A DNA stretch of 64,000 nt from Planctomycetota bacterium (GCA_020638695.1 JACKIB010000010.1:124001-188000); one strand, 5' to 3'; positions 35,652-46,228 are shown, counted from the stretch's first letter. Notes: a model not told the origin generated them from the letters alone. Made by a program: numbers and translations.

Positions 35652-35977
35652 GTGCGGGGTCCACTGGACTTCGCTCGCCGCGTGGCGCAGAGCGGCGCAA
35701 ACGGCATCTTCGAGCTGCGCGGTATCGGCGTCGGCGAGCGATCGCTGCACGCGGGGGCGTGCGGTCGCCGTTGGTCGGCATCCGGAGGATTCCTGAGTGC
35801 GCGAGCGCACATGAGCAGAGCTGTGGCTGTGTCTTGCGGGTATGCGGGAAACATTCCATGGTGATCACAAGGATCTTCACATTCGTGCGCTAGACGTCGG
35901 CTACTTCCCCGTGCTAGAAACCGGGGCGTGAACGATCGCTGCTCGAACGAGCGGCGAATCCCCAAGGAGAGAACACG
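35652..35977. other. Gene-free interval before the RHS gene
   Basis: 326 bp, lower in GC than its surroundings in the last 150 bp. Small hairpins: CCCCG/CGGGG (35907-35911 with 35922-35926) and GCTCG-AA-CGAGC (35941-35952). A good ribosome-binding site AAGGAG lies at 35964-35969, 8 nt before the ATG at 35978. No gene seen. Confidence 0.5.
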
Positions 35978-38900
35978 ATGTCGAACGTCGCTTGCTCGGT
36001 GCTCGGTGCTCGGTGCTCGGTAAAGCCCTACGCTCTACCTACAACGTTGCGCTGACCTTCCTTCTGCTGTCGCTTCCCGTCGCCGCGCAGTCGGGAAGCA
36101 TGGCCGGCGAGGATTGCCCCGACTGGGCCGCTTTCCACTGCGTCTGGGGCTCGGACAGCCGCATCGACGACGACATCTTGTCGCTCAATGGCGACCTACG
36201 TCTGTTGACCTGGCGGCCCCGGCCGCCGCAGATCGTCGAGGACCCCGGCCCTGGCGGGACCTTGGCGCGCGGCACCTACATCGGCGTGCCGTTCCACGAA
36301 GCGCGGAATCACGATCCCTATCGCCCCATCGAGATCCCCGGGGCGCTGCCGGGCACCGCAGCACTCGGGATGATCACCCACGTCTCGATGTCGAGTCCGA
36401 TCGCGACCTATCTTCCGGAGGCCACCGCGTCGCCGTCTTCGCTGCAAGAGTTCTGGATTCGACCGAACCAGGCGTACATCAGCAAGGGCAACATCGTCGG
36501 CAAGCGCTACGCGTTCACCTCCAAGACGCCGGACCCCAACGTCGCGGGCAAGTTCCTCGCCTGGTTCGACTCGCCGGACGTCGCGACACGCGTCTACGTC
36601 TACTGGGAAGGACCCGCCGAAGGCGGCGCGTACGTGCTCGAGCTCCGGTTCGTCGATGGCAGCATCTCGAAGTTCGACCGCTACACTGCGGTCAGTGGCC
36701 AGGAGATGTACCGCGTCGCGTGGTACAAGGACCGTTTCGACAACAAGACCGAGTTCCGCTACGACGCGACCAGCCACCGCCTGATCGAGATCGAGTACCC
36801 GCAGGGGATCAAGGAGCTCTACACCTGGGGTGCCAACGGCACACTCGACGTCAGCTATCAGAACGTCACGCTCGCCAACAAGCTCGGCGGCACCGCCACG
36901 GTGGCCGACCTCGCCTGGGGATTCGGGCTCGACTCGAACGGCAACGTGGCCTACGCCTACTACCCGAAGTCGCCGTCGGTTGCAGGGTCCACCCCCGGAT
37001 TGCTCCCGCCCGACAACGAGCTCTACAACCTCGCCGCGAGCACGGACCGCTACTACATCCTCGAGTACACCTGGGCGCAGTTCGGCGGCGACTGGAAGGT
37101 GACGCAGGTCAAGGAGCACTACTCCAGCGACAAGACCCTGGGTGGCAGCTCCGGCAGCAAGATCATCTTGACCGTGGCGTACGTCCTCGATGACGGGGGC
37201 TACGGCGGCACGACCCACTACTACTCGCGGTACCGCGTCCAGCAGCTCACCAACCGCTTCGGCGATCAGTACAAATTCTACTACGAGGAGACCGGTACCG
37301 GCGCCGACGCGTACGTGAGCAAGGTCTACCACGTCGACCCGCGCGACAACGTGCACTGCTACACGCGCGACAGCCTCGGCCGTACGGTCTCTCGCCGCTG
37401 GACTCCGCCCGACAACGCCACCGGCCGGCCGCGGGCCCACGTGCTCGGCGGAGGTCTCGGCCCGGATCCCGAGCCGCTGTTCATCGAGTGGCTGTACGAG
37501 TACGGCGCCACCGGCTGCGGCTGCAACCATCCGACCAAGGTCACGCAGCTTCCGTCGGGCCGCTTCTCGGAGTTCACCTGGGACCCGAACACCGGCCGTC
37601 TGCTGACCGAGAAGATCCCCGATCCGTCCGACAACTCTGGCACCACCAAGCTGACGATCGAGCACCAGTACACCGCGAGCTGGTACGACGCGACCCCCGA
37701 AGGCGCGTTGCGCAAGAAGTTGATCTACGCCAAGGGCAGACCCGACGAGCGCGCCTGGGACTTCGAGTACCTGCTGACCTCACGCCAGCAACCCGACTAC
37801 GGCAAGAAGCCCGATGGCTTGACGATCAAGAGCCCGACCGTCACAACCGGCCAGGGCAGCACCCAGATCATCCGTTGGATCGACTTCGACGCCCGGGGGC
37901 GCACCGTGGCGATCCAGGACCCGCAGTCGTACGGTGGCACGCCGGTGGCGACGACGTTCCTGTACGCCACCGGCAAGCCGTACGGCAACGAGCTCCTGTG
38001 CGCGATCACCGAAGGCGCGGGGTCTTCGGCCCCGACTACCACGACGCTCGACCAGGACGACTGGGGTCGCCTGGGCGAGAAGGTCGCGCACTCGGGCTCT
38101 TCGGTGCCGACCACGACCCAGTACCGCCGCACCGCCGAGGGCCGGCTGCTCGAGGCGCAGACGCCGCGCGGAGCGACCGCGCAGCGGGTGCAGGTCTATT
38201 ACGACGTGTTCGGCCACCCCTGCTCGGTGCTGCGCTGGAACCGCAACTCGAGCGACGGGCAGCAGTCAGCACACGGCCAGGCGCCGAACAACCCGCGCGA
38301 CTGGGTGCGCGAGGAGTACCAGCACATGGGGTCGCGGCTGTACTTCACCTTCCGCGACCGTCGGCCCCTGCATTCCGCGGAGAGCAGCGGGAACGTGACC
38401 GCGGGTCCCGATCCCTGGATGACACGGGAGGTCTCCCTGTACGGCCCCGGCGGTGAGCTCACCCAAGTGGATCAACCGAACGGCACGATGGTGACCTATA
38501 CCCGGGACGGCTACGGCACGCTGTTCAAGACGGTGCGCACCCATGGCACGTCGGTGAAGGAAGAGGAGCGCTTCTACATCGACGGCAACCTCGACGTGGT
38601 GAAGGTCTACCAGCCGGGGTCGGGGAACTTCGTGTACGAGCGCAACCACGCCGGCCTGGTCCGCCGCATGGTCGAGCCGACGCGGACCGCGCCCACGCAG
38701 TACGTGACCAACAGCCCGATTCCTGAGTACACCGGTACCCTCGGTGGCGCGGGCCACGAGTGGTCGTACGACGCGTTCGGCCGGATGGTGGGGAGCTGCA
38801 TCAAGGACCCGCAGGCGAACGTGATCGCCAACGTGGTGTACGGCCGCGACGAGCTCGGCCGCGTGCGGACCGTCACCGAGTCGATCCTCCCGGGCACGAC

Positions 38901-39141
38901 GACCCGCGTCACCGGCTACGAGTACGACAAGCGCTCGCAGGTGACCGAGGTCACGCACCCCGGCAACCGCAAGGTCACCTACGTCTACGACGACAAAGGC
39001 CGGCTGTGGAAGGTCGACGACGCGCAGAACCCCGGCGAGAACCAGACCGAGTACGGCTACCTCGCGGCCACCGATCTGGTGGAGAAGGTGACGGTGCGCT
39101 ACGAGCGGGAGACACACTCGAGCGGCAACAGCGTGGTCAAA
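35978..39141 (+). pseudogene. RHS/YD-repeat secreted protein, N-terminal part (start out of frame, then frameshift)
   Basis: The ATG at 35978, with AAGGAG 8 nt upstream, is the natural start but is out of frame with the long RHS frame (entered at 35992) because of the heptamer repeat. The RHS frame encodes a signal peptide ending PVAAQ, about 170 residues of unknown beta-rich sequence, then many YD repeats (FRYDATSHRLIEIEYPQG, YTRDSLGRTVSRRW, YTRDGYGTLFKTV, YDAFGRMVGS, YEYDKRSQVTEV, YVYDDKGRLWKV). These build the hollow beta-cocoon shell of RHS toxins. At 39139-39141 an AAA run has one extra base: removing one A makes VVKFEKRALYGTGG, which joins the downstream frame. As it stands, translation would end at 39396. 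Confidence 0.88.
35993..36020 (+). repeat. Heptanucleotide tandem repeat in the RHS start region (TGCTCGG x 4)
   Basis: Four perfect 7-nt units directly after codon 5 of the frame opened by the ATG at 35978. With four units that ATG frame stops after 25 codons. With five or two units it enters the long RHS frame and creates an intact signal peptide (ALRSTYNVALTFLLLSLPVAAQ). A unit length not divisible by three at the 5' end of a surface-protein gene is the classic layout of a slippage-driven on/off switch. Confidence 0.8.
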
Positions 39142-41518
39142 GTTCGAGAAGCGGGCGCTGTACGGCACGGGTGGCGTGCTGACGAAGTACCGCGACACCG
39201 GCCAAGACGGTGCGGCCGTGCCGCGCGATCTGTCGGTGTACACCGATTCGCTGGGCCAAGTCGACCGCGTGGTCGACGCCCTGGGCAACGAGACGAAGAG
39301 CTACTACGACGGGCGCGGCCGCACCGTCGAGCACGCGATGGTCAAGACGACCTCGACGTACGACATCGTGCGGCGGGTCGCATTCACCGACCATGACAGC
39401 GCGAGCACCGGCGAGACCTTCGAGGTACTGACCGACGGCAAGGGCCTGGCGACGCGCAAGACGTACGACTTCGTTGGGCGCAACACGGTGATCCAGCGCC
39501 CGGGCGCCAACTACGCCGATCCGCCGACCCCGACCTCGCCGCACAAACCGCACAGCTTGCTGTTCCGCTACGACGATGCGGATCGGGTGCAGTTCAGCAG
39601 CGATGGGCAGGGGGTGACGATCGACCACCACTACGATCCGCTCGATCGGTTGCTGGTGCGCGAGTCGCGCGACGACCTGAACGCCAATCTGCTGGTGTCC
39701 GGCCTGACGGCGCGCGAGGTGCTCAACCGCAACCATCGCGGCCAGATGGTCTCGAACGGCACCTACCGCAAGGACCCGGGCAGCGGCCTGATGGTGCTGG
39801 TCAACGGCACGACCGCCGAGCTCGACAGCATCGGGCGCGGGCTCGCGGCGCACTTCGTGTACGAGGGCGCGCCGATCGCGCCGCTGACGACCATCGCCAG
39901 CACGTTCGGGTCCACCGATCCGGACTTCCGCACCGCGCTGGGCTACTCTGGCGGCCTGAACCTCACCTACACGCCGGACAACGTGGGGCGGCTGCAAGAG
40001 ATCCAGTACCAAGTGCCGGGCGCGGCGATGCGCTCGCTGGCGACGTACCGCCACCAGGGCCACGACGTGAACGAGCGCGTGCTGAGCTACGGCACGGCGT
40101 CGGGCAAGACGACGGTGGGGTGGGATGCGTACAAGCGCATCATCCAGCTCAAGGACCAGAAGGTCGGCGCCGGGGTGCTGTCGCAGTTCGACTACGAGTA
40201 CGACGTAGTGGATCGGCTGACCAAGGAGACCTACACGCGGCCGAGCACTCAGCACGTCGGCGGCGGGGACCGTTACGTGTACGACGAGTTCGGCCGCGTG
40301 ACGCAGGCGTGGCTGGGGCTCAACGCGGCGAGCATGGCCGCACCGCTCGACGACACCGGGAGCACGTTCGCGCAGCGGAAGAAGTACACCCTGGATGCGA
40401 CCTCGAATCGCGATCTGGTCGACATCGGTACCCATCCGCCGGGGCAGGGCTTCAGCAGCTTCAGCCGCGACTACACGGTGCAGGGCGGGGCGTCGCCGGT
40501 GTCGAACCGGTACGACACGACCAACCCGGGGTTCTACACCGGGGGCACGGAGCAGTACCTGTACGACGACCGCGGCAACCTGGTGTTCGACGGGTCGCAG
40601 TACTACGTGTACGACTACAACAACCGCCTGAGCGAGATCTACATGCTCGGCGGCTGCACACAGCAGGCGCAGTCTTCAACGAGCAGCAGCGGTCCGGTGA
40701 CCCGGACGCGGACGGCGTACCGCCCGACGCTCGCGCAGCTCCGGGCCGGGCGAGCGAGGATCCTGGCGAACAACAACCACGACTACGGCCGGATCGCCAA
40801 GGACGTGAAGGTCCTGCGCGGCACCGAGAAGGTGCGGACCACGCTGCGGGACGTGTTCACGCTGACGACGAGTCCGAGCGTGACGTCGAGCCAGGGGACG
40901 ACCACGACGTCGTCGTCGATGACCAGCTTGGATCTGGTGGGGCTCTACAGCTACGACGTGCACAACCGGCGGCTGGCGAAGGTGCTGCTGTGCGAGGGAG
41001 TGGCGCAGTACTTCGCCTACGATGGCTGGCGGGAGGTGGAGCAGATCGAGCTGGTCCCCAACGGTCAGGGTCAGGTCGTGAAGGTGACGCGGAAGGCGTT
41101 CGTGTGGGGCGACCGGCTGGATGAGCTGGTGGCGTACGTGCGGCGCGACGAGAACGGGGAGAACCCGGTGTACGTGGAGTACTTCGCGCACCAGATGCGG
41201 CACGACTCGGTGGTGCTGCTGGTGGACAAGGACGGTGGCGAGGTGGAGCGGGTGGAGTACGACCCGTACGGGCTGCCGGAGGTGTTCGTGGGCGGGAGCA
41301 GCGTGGGGCGGTTGTCGTCGGTGGGCAACCCGATGCTGTGGACGGGGAAGCGGTACGACGGTGAAACGGGGCTGGTGTTCAACCGGCACCGGTACTATTC
41401 GCCGCTGCTGGGGCGGTTCGTGACGATCGATCCGATGGGGATCTGGTACGACCCAGCGACGCTGGGGAATGGGTACGGGTATGGGCCGGGGGCGCCGACG
41501 TTGGGGGTGGACTCTGAC
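39142..41518 (+). pseudogene. RHS/YD-repeat protein, middle and core part, cut by an IS4 element
   Basis: About 790 residues continuing the RHS shell in a second frame (YDGRGRTVEHAM, YDFVGRNTVIQ, YDPLDRLLVRE, YDEFGRVTQAW, YDDRGNLVFDG, YSYDVHNRRLAKVL). It ends in the conserved RHS core hallmark (VEYDPYGLPEVF, then GLVFNRHRYYSPLLGRFVTIDP and the glycine-rich GNGYGYGPGAPTLGVDSD). This core is where polymorphic toxin tips attach, normally after autoproteolytic release. Here a 1.6-kb IS follows codon DSD and adds QCR and a stop. A Ser/Thr-rich insert (SSTSSSGPVTRTRTAYRPT and a later TTSPSVTSSQGTTTTSSS) interrupts the repeats near residues 500-590. Confidence 0.88.
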
Positions 41519-43134
41519 CAATGCCGTTAGCGTCCCCTTCGTCCCGTAGGGGTCCACTTTGAGCGTGGCTTGTTCGAGACGCGCGGGGCGGAACGGTGAG
41601 GACGGCGCTTGTCGCGTGATCTGGCGATTCTGTGGAGTAGGAGTTGGACAACGTGAGCTGCCGAATCTGAGTCGGCTCGGAACAGACGAACGAGGTGTTG
41701 GCCGAAACACAGGACCGCGCCCTTCTGCGAGATCTCGTGCAGCGGGGAATCGTGAACCTCAGCCGCAGCGGCCATGAGGTAGCGCGAGATTCCCAGAAAG
41801 AGCATCGTGGCGCAGATTTCCTGGCGCACACCTTGTGCCTTGTGCGAGTGGAACTGCCTCGGGTCCAGGTAGTCAGACTTGAGAGTCTTGTAGAGTTCCT
41901 CCGACTCCCAACGGAGCTTGTAGAGTTGGGTGAGGGTACTCCAAGACCACTCCCCGCGAGCAAGCGACGTGAGGAACACGGCTGGGCCGTCCGGTCCCTG
42001 AGTCCTGATAGCTCGCAGCTTGACCCTCTGAGCCTGGCAACTCGCTTTCCCGGGCAGGTCCAAGTAGACGACTGCGTCGTTCGCTTCGGTGGCAAGAAAC
42101 TCCGCGATCGCGGGGAACGTCGAACTCACCGGCGTCCGAACCAGGAAGTCGACCCGCGCGTCGAGGAGGGCTCGGATCATCTCGTACGATGGGTAGCCAC
42201 GATCGAGCACGAGGATGTCGCCGGGGCTGAGGAACTGAAGATGCTCCTCGAGCAGAATCGACCGCTCGCACGAAGCGTGTCCCCGGACGGCGACGTCGAC
42301 GGGTGTGCGACTACAGACGTTGACCAGCGCGCTCATGAGCACCTGCGGCACATAGGCACCGGAAGGGCGACCGAACTCGCGATCCAGCTCGGGACTCCGC
42401 TTGACGTTGATCTTGCATCCGTCGACTGCGTACACCTGCCGACCACGGAACGAGGACGCGTCCGGGAAGTCATCCAACATCTTCTGCCAGACGGCATGCA
42501 CCAGCGAGCGCAGAAACTCGGGAGCGACCTTCTCCCGTGCCGTGCAGAACGAGGCGGCGGTCACTGGCTTCGTCGAGGGAAGATCGATCTCGAAGTCCGT
42601 GGCCTGATCCCAAAAAGTGTTCAGGAGATGCCGGTAGCCGCGACGGTTGCCGTCGCCTGCCATGAACAGCAGGATCGCGATCAGAAGTTCTGGGCTGAGT
42701 GCACCGCAGCGACTGAAATCGCGATCGCCAACGCGGACATCCTCGATGTCTAGCTCGCGGAGCAAGCCAGAGAGAAACTTGTGTGCACGAGGAATCGTGA
42801 TTCCGTCAGACCGAATTTGAGCTAGCTTCTTGTGTGCCAGCCATGGTGAGAACCGCCTCTTTTCAGAACAAAAATGCGCGAGTGACCGCGCATTGATTGA
42901 CCGACCCAGATCATACAGCTTGCGACACCGCGTACCCAGCAGACACCTGCTTGTTTGCACAACCGAGAATCGATTGCTGGCAACCTTGACCTTGTTTGGC
43001 AGTACTCGACAGACCGTCAGGTCGCGTTGTTCGCCACGACTCGCGCGACGCTCGAGGAACCGCGCTCGGGGGACGCTCTCGCGCGAGATTCTCACAGCGC
43101 CGATCAGGTGCAGACTGGGAGGCTAACGGCATTG
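41519..43134 (-). mobile_element. IS4-family insertion sequence inside the RHS gene
   Basis: 1616 bp. The terminal inverted repeats begin CAATGCCGTTAGC on both ends (17 of 18 matching), and a 9-bp target duplication GACTCTGAC occurs at 41510-41518 and 43135-43143. Removing the element and one duplication restores an open frame from the RHS core (VDSD) into the downstream tip (GGSWSFLSGG). The perfect duplication shows a recent insertion. Confidence 0.93.
41527..43095 (-). CDS. IS4-family transposase
   Basis: 522 aa if started at the GTG at 43095. No ATG lies in the first 140 codons of the frame, so the true start may be another GTG or TTG further in; typical family members are about 400-470 aa. 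The DDE catalytic set is visible: VYAVDGCKIN (first Asp), LVLDRGYPSYE (second Asp) and YKLRWESEELYKTLKSDYLD, which contains the IS4 signature Y-x2-R-x3-E-x6-K with the catalytic Glu. The stop codon lies within the terminal inverted repeat. All motifs and the frame are intact, so the element may be active. Confidence 0.92.
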   Translation of the reverse strand: MRISRESVPRARFLERRASRGEQRDLTVCRVLPNKVKVASNRFSVVQTSRCLLGTRCRKLYDLGRSINARSLAHFCSEKRRFSPWLAHKKLAQIRSDGITIPRAHKFLSGLLRELDIEDVRVGDRDFSRCGALSPELLIAILLFMAGDGNRRGYRHLLNTFWDQATDFEIDLPSTKPVTAASFCTAREKVAPEFLRSLVHAVWQKMLDDFPDASSFRGRQVYAVDGCKINVKRSPELDREFGRPSGAYVPQVLMSALVNVCSRTPVDVAVRGHASCERSILLEEHLQFLSPGDILVLDRGYPSYEMIRALLDARVDFLVRTPVSSTFPAIAEFLATEANDAVVYLDLPGKASCQAQRVKLRAIRTQGPDGPAVFLTSLARGEWSWSTLTQLYKLRWESEELYKTLKSDYLDPRQFHSHKAQGVRQEICATMLFLGISRYLMAAAAEVHDSPLHEISQKGAVLCFGQHLVRLFRADSDSAAHVVQLLLHRIARSRDKRRPHRSAPRVSNKPRSKWTPTGRRGR

Positions 43135-43143
43135 GACTCTGAC

Positions 43144-43740
43144 GGGGGTAGTTGGTCGTTCCTGAGCGGTGGCGTAATCCAGGACAAGCAGGGGAAGCCG
43201 CCGGCCGATCGCCCGGTAGTCAAGCCCAGCGGGAAGGATGGGTGGACGAAGTTTGGCGGGAAATGGGGGAAAGATGCCAAAGATTTCTGGAAAGACCACA
43301 TGACGAAAGACGAAAGGAAGATCGGAAATGAGAAAGTAAAACCGAAGAACGGTGGGAAACGGAACAGCACTAGATATAGGCTGGGCTGTATCGGTGTGAC
43401 CGCCTGCCTAATGGGAGGCGTGAACAACATGTTCCCAAAGAGTGTGACGTGCTACACCACGGAGGCCGAAGCCGTAGCACACAAGTGCAAGAAGTGTGAT
43501 AAAAAACGCATCTTTGCAGTGCGGTTTTGGGATCCTAAGAAAGACAAGAAGAAAAAAGCGGCGGACGGTTCGTATCCCTTTGACTTCAACCCGAAAGGAC
43601 GAGGCACAAAGGATGCGACGTCCCCCTTTGACTTCGGGTTTCGTCAGACAGATGGATCCTACATTGGGGCTGACCAAGACGGTAAAGATATGACTGTCGT
43701 GATACATCCTAGTAGCAAAGTCATTTGGCGCCGGGCATGA
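43144..43740 (+). pseudogene. Displaced RHS C-terminal toxin-like tip
   Basis: About 198 codons in frame with the RHS core before the IS inserted. It starts GGSWSFLSGGVIQDKQGK, continues with a Lys-rich region (GWTKFGGKWGKDAKDFWKDHM), then a segment YRLGCIGVTACLMGG...CYTTEAEAVAHKCKKCDKKRIFAVRFW that contains a Gly-Cys-Ile-Gly-Val-Thr motif and further cysteines, and ends VIHPSSKVIW. Position after an RHS core, variable sequence and lower GC than the core fit a polymorphic toxin domain. The Cys in GCIGVT could be a nucleophile of a papain-like or deamidase fold, but I cannot name a family. It has lost its own start and is presumably not made. Confidence 0.72.
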
Positions 43741-45557
43741 AACATGGTGGAATACAACCCTTTTCTGCGCGCGGTGCGGAAAATAACCAGGTTTCCTGCC
43801 GCATGATCACCTTATCGCGCGGGGCACGGGTGACTCTGGGTCTGTTTGTCATCGTATCGGCTACGGGCTTGTTGTGGTTCCTGCGCTGTCCCGCCGTGGT
43901 CGTGCTTCCTGTGCCTCGACCCGCAGATCCAGTGGCAGAGCGTCCAAACAAGGCAACAGAAGCGGAGCTCAGGCACGACTGGCGCGCGTTGGAGTCGTCG
44001 CCCAAACCGGCGCTACATGGCCCTCTTCTGCGCTATCGGTTGCGGCTGTTGATGCCGTCTGGGGCAACGGTTCCAAGAGCCGCAGTCGCAGTTCACTCCT
44101 ACGAACTCTGTCCCGCCACGCCCGGGGACGTCGAAGTGAGAGACTGGAGTGAGCCTCCACGCCGATGGTGTGATGCATGGGAGCGAAACCAGCTTCTCGG
44201 CAGTGTCAAGCTGACGGACAGTAACGGTGAGATTGTCTTGGAGGAAGTGCATGGATCGATGACAAGCGTGGCGTGTCGACTCGGAGTGCTGTACGCGGAG
44301 AGAGAGCTAAAGCCGGAGAACACTGGTGGCGTAATAGGACTACAGCTGGCAACGGACGTTTCACGCCGTATCAGTGTGAACGACGCCGCGGGGAGGCCAG
44401 CTGTAGGATTAATGATACACGCTTCATGCGCGAAGGCTCGCAGAGACGGATCTTATTGGTCGCATCGAGCTTGGACAGACGAGAACGGCCGAGCTACGAT
44501 TGAGCACTTGCAAGAGGTTCCGCGAGATCTGAAAGGAGGCAGGCGAATAGAATTGGTTCTGGGGTGCTTAGGCCCTGATGTGCAGCATCCGGTGCTAGAC
44601 GTGGACGAGTCGTGGCCAGACAACATGTTATTTCGTCTACCGGAAACTGGCGCGCTGGTTGTTCGGCTGCGAGACAAGAACAACCGAGTGGCTGATTGGC
44701 CCGACACATTCTTCTTGATAGACAGTGAGTCGGAGCAAGACCCTGATGTAGACTACCGCGATTTTTGCATTAGGCGCAAGCGCGGTGTATATGAGTTTCC
44801 TTATGTGCAGATCGGAACGCATATAAACATATGCCAGAGCTCAGTCGCGACAACTCCAGTCAGTTTCATGGGGCCACAAGGTCCGACTGATGTGCGTAGA
44901 CAGGAAGTTGTGTTGGACCTGGTGACGACCGATCTGTTGGCAATGATTCGAGACGATTCTGGATTTCCGCTGTCCAAGAGGGTGTGCCAGCTTGTATTTC
45001 GTTCCAGATTCAGAGAATTCGGGCAATCTGACCTGTTGATTGGTAAGGCGGGTTTGTGCACGACCTCAGATGAGCGCGGGTGGGCGAGGTGGACTGTTCA
45101 AGCTTCAGCTTTACGCCTCGCTGAGCGTCATATCAGTATCTTGATTCTTGATCGAGGTCGGCCCGGCTGGGTCAGCAGCTGTGGCCCAGATACAGAACGC
45201 GAGGTGGGAGGTAGATGGTACCTGACTTCCACAAATGCGAAGCGGTGGAAACCATACTGCGTGGGAACGGTTGCCGGCAGGAATACGAACACAGTCAGCA
45301 CGTCTTTTGCTCTGTGCGTCCATGAGGTCAGAGGGCAGGGCAGAGGCCGCAGCCTGCTAGCCAGTGACGGGGTGTACTTGATCTGGGTGTCGCAAGACTC
45401 GTTTGAACTGTACATCGATGAGTCGGGCAGCCGTCTGACATCAGAGAAACCAGCCGTGGGCGGAGTCTGGCTCCAGCTTTGGAGAGATGCGAAGCCAATT
45501 GGAGCAGGGATCATCGCGAAGCAGGGAGACGAGATCGAACTACTCAATGAACGCTAG
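43737..45557 (+). CDS. Membrane-anchored protein overlapping the RHS tip (possible immunity or accessory protein)
   Basis: 606 aa from the ATG at 43737, which overlaps the tip stop (ATGA). An internal ATG at 43803 begins right before the membrane helix (VTLGLFVIVSATGLLWFL) and is an alternative start. The remaining about 540 residues are extracytoplasmic. They contain beta-sandwich units resembling carboxypeptidase-regulatory domains (LLMPSGATVPRAAVAVHSYE, VNDAAGRPAVGLMIHASCA) plus many cysteines. Its GC is clearly lower than that of chromosomal neighbours, like the tip. Overlap with a toxin tip is the usual place for an immunity gene, but immunity proteins are normally much smaller, so an accessory surface protein is equally possible. 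Confidence 0.65.
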   Translation: MKHGGIQPFSARGAENNQVSCRMITLSRGARVTLGLFVIVSATGLLWFLRCPAVVVLPVPRPADPVAERPNKATEAELRHDWRALESSPKPALHGPLLRYRLRLLMPSGATVPRAAVAVHSYELCPATPGDVEVRDWSEPPRRWCDAWERNQLLGSVKLTDSNGEIVLEEVHGSMTSVACRLGVLYAERELKPENTGGVIGLQLATDVSRRISVNDAAGRPAVGLMIHASCAKARRDGSYWSHRAWTDENGRATIEHLQEVPRDLKGGRRIELVLGCLGPDVQHPVLDVDESWPDNMLFRLPETGALVVRLRDKNNRVADWPDTFFLIDSESEQDPDVDYRDFCIRRKRGVYEFPYVQIGTHINICQSSVATTPVSFMGPQGPTDVRRQEVVLDLVTTDLLAMIRDDSGFPLSKRVCQLVFRSRFREFGQSDLLIGKAGLCTTSDERGWARWTVQASALRLAERHISILILDRGRPGWVSSCGPDTEREVGGRWYLTSTNAKRWKPYCVGTVAGRNTNTVSTSFALCVHEVRGQGRGRSLLASDGVYLIWVSQDSFELYIDESGSRLTSEKPAVGGVWLQLWRDAKPIGAGIIAKQGDEIELLNER

Positions 45558-45642
45558 ACTAGTGTGGTGCATCGGAAATAAACACAAATGTCCGAGCCAT
45601 CTGCGGTGGGGCTATTGTGCCAGCTTGCACGATGCGAGTAGT

Positions 45643-45856
45643 TGTTGAGGTTGCAAAGAGACTCGAACGAGGGGGTCCGCAGGAGCGCGGAGGCGGCTAT
45701 CGCTCAATTGACGTCGCGGTAAGCAGTTGAACTCAGTACGGCGAGTCCAGTATGTCCAGGCGCTACAGGAACCCGTGTGGGTAGCTGAGGCCGGGTAGGA
45801 GGACCGATCCGGACTTCCGCACCGCGCTGGGCTACTCTGGCGGCCTGAACCTCACC
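45643..45856 (+). repeat. 214-bp direct repeat, left copy
   Basis: By eye identical to 50026-50239, 4383 bp away in the same orientation. It contains the last about 25 codons of the HEAT-repeat gene, a relic resembling the ferredoxin 3' end, and the first 54 nt of an RHS-core fragment. It ends exactly where the IS66 remnant begins (45857). It shows that a block carrying HEAT gene plus RHS fragment was duplicated before IS66-related rearrangement. The 85 bp before it (45558-45642) hold nothing recognisable. Confidence 0.9.
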
Positions 45857-46148
45857 GTAACTGTCCTGGCAACCCCATCTGGGAAGTTCGCGATCCGCCG
45901 GCAGACTCGCGCGGATGTCGAAACGCACGCAGCGACGCCGCGAGATCGAGCACTGGCTGTCGCGTCGCGAGGCGCAAGGCCTCACCCTCCGTGACCTGTC
46001 CGCCCGCTCCGGCATCCCCGTGGGCACGCTGGCCTGGTGGTCGCACCGGCTGAGGAAGGAGCAGGCTGAGTCCGAGTTCGTCGACCTGGGTGTCGTCGAA
46101 CTGAGCCCGTCCGATGTCGCGGAGAGCGCCAGTCCAGAGTTGGTCTTC
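45857..46148 (+). mobile_element. IS66 remnant with truncated tnpA, inverted relative to the intact copy
   Basis: Starts with the IS66 terminus GTAACTGTCCTGGCAACC. Bases 45857-46144 match the right end of the intact IS66 (48324-48611) in inverted orientation. It carries an ATG at 45915 and about 75 codons identical to TnpA up to SPELV; the frame then runs into the left end of the intact element and ends at 46223. Together with the intact copy it forms about 288-bp inverted repeats. Confidence 0.88.
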
Positions 46149-46228
46149 GTAACTGTCCAGCCAACCACACCCGCCGCCACCGGCTTCCCAGTGTCGCCCG
46201 AGGTCGGCGCCCCCAGCGCCTAGGTTGA

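Noticed and set aside
34554..35810. 418-codon minus-strand frame opposite the DUF5685 gene
   Set aside because: Arg/Gln-rich without family character; the plus strand has the CxxC and TNYD signature.
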